From the NCBI RefSeq assembly GCF_030265065.1, contig NC_080413.1, positions 1,803,001 through 1,867,000 of the forward strand: DNA of 64,000 nt. Direction: 5' to 3'. The number at the start of each line of letters is the position of its first letter. Within the stretch, counting starts at the first letter, position 1. Source of the stretch: Corythoichthys intestinalis (taxonomy: Eukaryota > Chordata > Actinopteri > Syngnathiformes > Syngnathidae). The translations under genes were made by a program, and so were the position numbers. This document shows positions 61,250-64,000 of the stretch, in pieces. The notes beneath the pieces are model-generated. The model was given only the letters and a program-made list of their open reading frames with translations. It had not been told where the DNA came from and did not search any database.

Positions 61250-63215
61250 GCAAGTCGAGTCGAGTCACGAGGTTATGTCGAGTCAAGTCGAGTCATGGGG
61301 TTACGTCAAGTCAGGTCACAAGGTTATGTCGAGTCGAGTCACGAGTGTTATGTCGTGTCAAGTCACGAGGATATGTCGAGTTGAGTCTTGAGGTTAAGTT
61401 GAGTCTCATCGAGGAAAGTCACGAGGTTATGTCGAGTTTAGCCAAGTTGAGTCACAAGGTTGTCGAGTCACGAGGTTATGTCGAGTCGAGTCACGAGGTC
61501 AAGTCAAGTCACAAGGTTTGGTGAGTCAAATTGAGTCACGAGGTTATGTCAAGTTGAGTCACGAGTTTATGTCGAGTCACATCGAGTAAAGTCACGAGGT
61601 TATGTCGAGTTTAGCCAAGTTGAGTCACAAGGTTGTCGAGTCACGAGGTTATGTGGAGTCAAGTCACGAGGTCATGTCGAGTCGAGTCTTGAGGTCAAGT
61701 CACGAGGTTTTGTTGAGTCAAATTGAGTCGAGTCACAAGGATATGTCAGGTCGGGTCACAAGGTTATGTCAAGTGAAGCCGAGTCGAGTCACGAGGTTAT
61801 GTCAAGTCGAGTCACGAGGATATGTCGAGTCGAGTCACGAGGATATGTCGAGTCGAGTAATGAGGTTACGTCGAGTCAAGCCGAGTCGAGTCACAGGGTC
61901 GAGTCAAGTCACGAGGTTATGTCGAGTCACATCGAGTAGTCACAAGGTTATGTCGAGTTTAGCCATGTTGAGTCACAAGGTTGTCGATTCACGAGGTTAT
62001 GTGGAGTCAAGTCACGAGGTCAAGTCGAGTCGAGTCACAAGGATATATCGGGTCGAGTCACAAGGTCATGTCGAGTGAAGCCGAGTCGAGTCACGAGGTT
62101 ATGTCGAGTCGAGTCACGGGGATATGTGGAGTCGAGTCACAAGGATATGTCGAGTAGAGTCATGAGGTTACGTCGAGTCAAGCCGAGTCGAGTCACACGG
62201 TCGAGTCGAGTCACGAGGTTATGTCAAGTCACAAGGTTATGTCGAGTCAAGTCACGAGGTTATGTCGAGTCACATTGAGTAAAGTCACGAGGTTATGTCG
62301 AGTTTAGCCAAGTTGAGTCACAAGGTTGTCGAGTCACGAGGTTGTGTGGCGTCAAGTCACGAGGTCATGTCGAGTCGAGTCACGAGGTTATATCGAGTCG
62401 AATCACGAGGTCAAGTCGAGTCAAGTCAGAGGTTTTGTCGAGTCGAGTCTAGTCACAAGGATATGTCAGGTCGAGTCACAAGGTTATGTCGAGTGAAGCC
62501 GAGTCGAGTCACGAGGTTATGTTGAGTCAAGCCGAGTCAAGTCACAGGGTCAAGTCAAGTCACGAGGTTATGTCGAGTCACATCGAGTAAAGTCATGAGG
62601 TTATGTCGAGTTGAGCCAAGTTGAGTCACGAGGTTGTCGAGTCACGAGGTTATGTGGAGTCGAGTCACGAGGTCATGTGGAGTCGAGTCACAAGGTCAAG
62701 TTGAGTCAAGCCACGAGGTTGTGTTGAGTCGAGTTGAGTCATGAGGTTATGTCGAGTCACATCGAGTAAAGTCATGAGGTTATGTCGAGTCAAGCCTCGA
62801 GGGTACGTCAGGTCGAGTCACGAGATTATGTCAAGTCAAGACAAGTCGTGAGGTTCTGTCGAGTCGAGTCACAAAGTTATGTCGAGTGGAGTTTTAAGGT
62901 TATATCCAGTCTAGTCACAAGGTTATGTGGGGTCAAGTCTCAAGGTTATGTCAAGTTGAGCCAAGTCAAGTCACAAGCTTATGTTAAGTCGAGTTGAATC
63001 ATGTCGAGTCGAGTCATGTTGAGTCGAGTCTCGAGGTTATGTCAAGCTGAGCCGAGTCAGGTCAAGTCGAGTTGAGTCATGTCGAGTCTAGTCTCAAGGT
63101 TATGTCAAACTGAGCCGAGTCGAGTCACGAAGTCATGTCGAGTCAATCCTTGAGGTTATGTCGAGTCATGTCAAGTCGATCCTCGGGGTTATGTCGAGTC
63201 TCGAGGTTGTAAAGA
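61250..63215. repeat. GAGTC-rich tandem array with higher-order structure
   Basis: Built from GTCGAGTCACGAGGTTAT-type units of about 20-27 bp. A marker variant (TTTAGCCAAGTTGAG) recurs at 61437, 61610, 61958 and 62303, with a decayed copy near 62610: spacings 173, 348, 345, 307, pointing to a higher-order unit of about 345 bp or half of it. Units become irregular after 62700, and GAGTCGAGTC runs continue to about 63480. The reading frames through it (RVTRLCRVESRGYVES) follow from the repetition and are not genes. Confidence 0.9.
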
Positions 63216-63894
63216 CGAGTCATGATTTTTGATTGCAATGATGTTCATATGAGGAAGTGGCGAGAGCGGCCAAGGCGACCGAGCGGATCGCTGGCAGGTG
63301 GGAACCAATCTACAATCCAAGTTTTTCCCGAGTCAGCTTGACGAGTTTCGATTTACTGCCTCACAAGTCGAGTCGAGTCTCGGATCCTCCCAGCCTCAGT
63401 GAGTCAAGTCCAATTTTGAGATGTTGTTTTTTTAAGTCCGAGTCGAGTTGCGGGTCACCAAATTTCTGACTCAAGTCGACTCGAGTCCGAGTCCCTGTGA
63501 ATCGTGTCCAATTGTTTGCTAAAAAGGCAAGGGTCAGAGTGCACATGTGGGCCGTCGCGCCGTGCTTCTCTACAACGTGCGGTCAAACACTCGTGTGCGG
63601 CCTGCCACACAAAGACGCATTCAACCGCAGTCGAGAGTTTCTTTTCCTACAAGAGAGAGCTGTGAAGTCATCTGAGATTTATCACCTCACGCACACACGG
63701 TCTGCAAAATGTGGCCGGCCATAAAGAGGGGAATCCATCACACGCGCGGTTGAGTCCGGATAGGAGCGAGCGGACACTCTAAGCGCCGCTTGCACGTGCG
63801 ACCGCGCAATCATTAGCTTGCTCAGCAACTTACTTTTATTCACATTTGCCTTGGGAGGAAAATCTTAGCGTACTATAGAATACGAGCATTCAGA
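63216..63894. other. No feature recognised
   Basis: Partly GAGTC-rich to 63480, then unique-looking sequence without a recognised exon. Confidence 0.35.
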
Positions 63895-64000
63895 GTAGAG
63901 ATCGACGATGTGTTTTTTTTCAGGATCGATACCGATTATTAGTATTCAGAGGGGCCGATAACCGATTTTTGGAGCCGATATTACTTTTCAGTACAAGTGT
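63895..64000. mobile_element. Probable left end of a hAT-type element, cut by window edge
   Basis: Starts TAGAGATCGACGATGTG and continues with GATCGATACCGATTATTAG and GGGGCCGATAACCGAT, like the ends of other hAT repeats in the window. The right end lies outside. Confidence 0.4.

Noticed and set aside
61602-62525. Long frames of the RVTRLCRVESRGYVES type
   Set aside because: They are a by-product of the GAGTC tandem array; no splice sites, domain or conservation argument supports a protein.

Overview
The window is nuclear DNA of a ray-finned fish, most likely a percomorph teleost. The evidence is spliced vertebrate genes with GT-AG introns, several families of Tc1/mariner, hAT and P/THAP-type DNA transposons of the kind abundant in teleosts, and a gene set that corresponds to human chromosome 6q23-q24. 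No rRNA, tRNA or CRISPR array was seen. Assignments come from reading the translated sequence and from memory of the families; no database search was run.

Four host genes can be rebuilt exon by exon. (1) GJE1 (connexin 23), minus strand, 4436-5262: three exons that stop after the third membrane helix, with no 3' exon found. (2) NMBR (neuromedin B receptor, a bombesin-type GPCR), plus strand, 12174-30197: five exons giving a complete 377-residue receptor, with two introns that I believe the mammalian gene lacks. (3) TXLNB (beta-taxilin), plus strand, 38076-42635: includes two adjacent 75-nt exons separated by only 35 nt that look mutually exclusive. (4) SLC35D3 (orphan nucleotide-sugar-transporter-like protein), minus strand, 50977-60306: four exons, 412 residues. 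All four lie in the 6q23-q24 block in human, so the window is a rearranged and shortened version of that synteny block.

Most of the rest is transposon. hAT-type elements with exact 8-bp target duplications lie at 894, 3221, 7338, 15682, 21952, 24338, 24513, 25216, 29160, 34669, 34988, 47952 and 59244. At least five Tc1-like lineages are present: three copies of one family at 21074, 40075 and 46585, plus elements at 27218, 34429, 52879 and 57300. Two P-like elements are at 17846 and 30343. A Penelope-like retroelement at 51894 fills an SLC35D3 intron, and a solo LTR sits inside a Tc1. Nesting is up to three deep.

The least ordinary parts are: the paired TXLNB exons; the two extra NMBR introns, one of which is almost entirely Tc1; TIR elements at 48390 and 55528 that carry a THAP exon plus a second, oppositely directed gene fragment (a YqaJ/SWIM-type and a P2X7-tail-like protein); P-like elements with an internal ~190-bp tandem array; a 1.2-kb array of TGCCACATGGCA dyads upstream of NMBR; and a 2-kb GAGTC-rich array with ~345-bp higher-order spacing upstream of SLC35D3.
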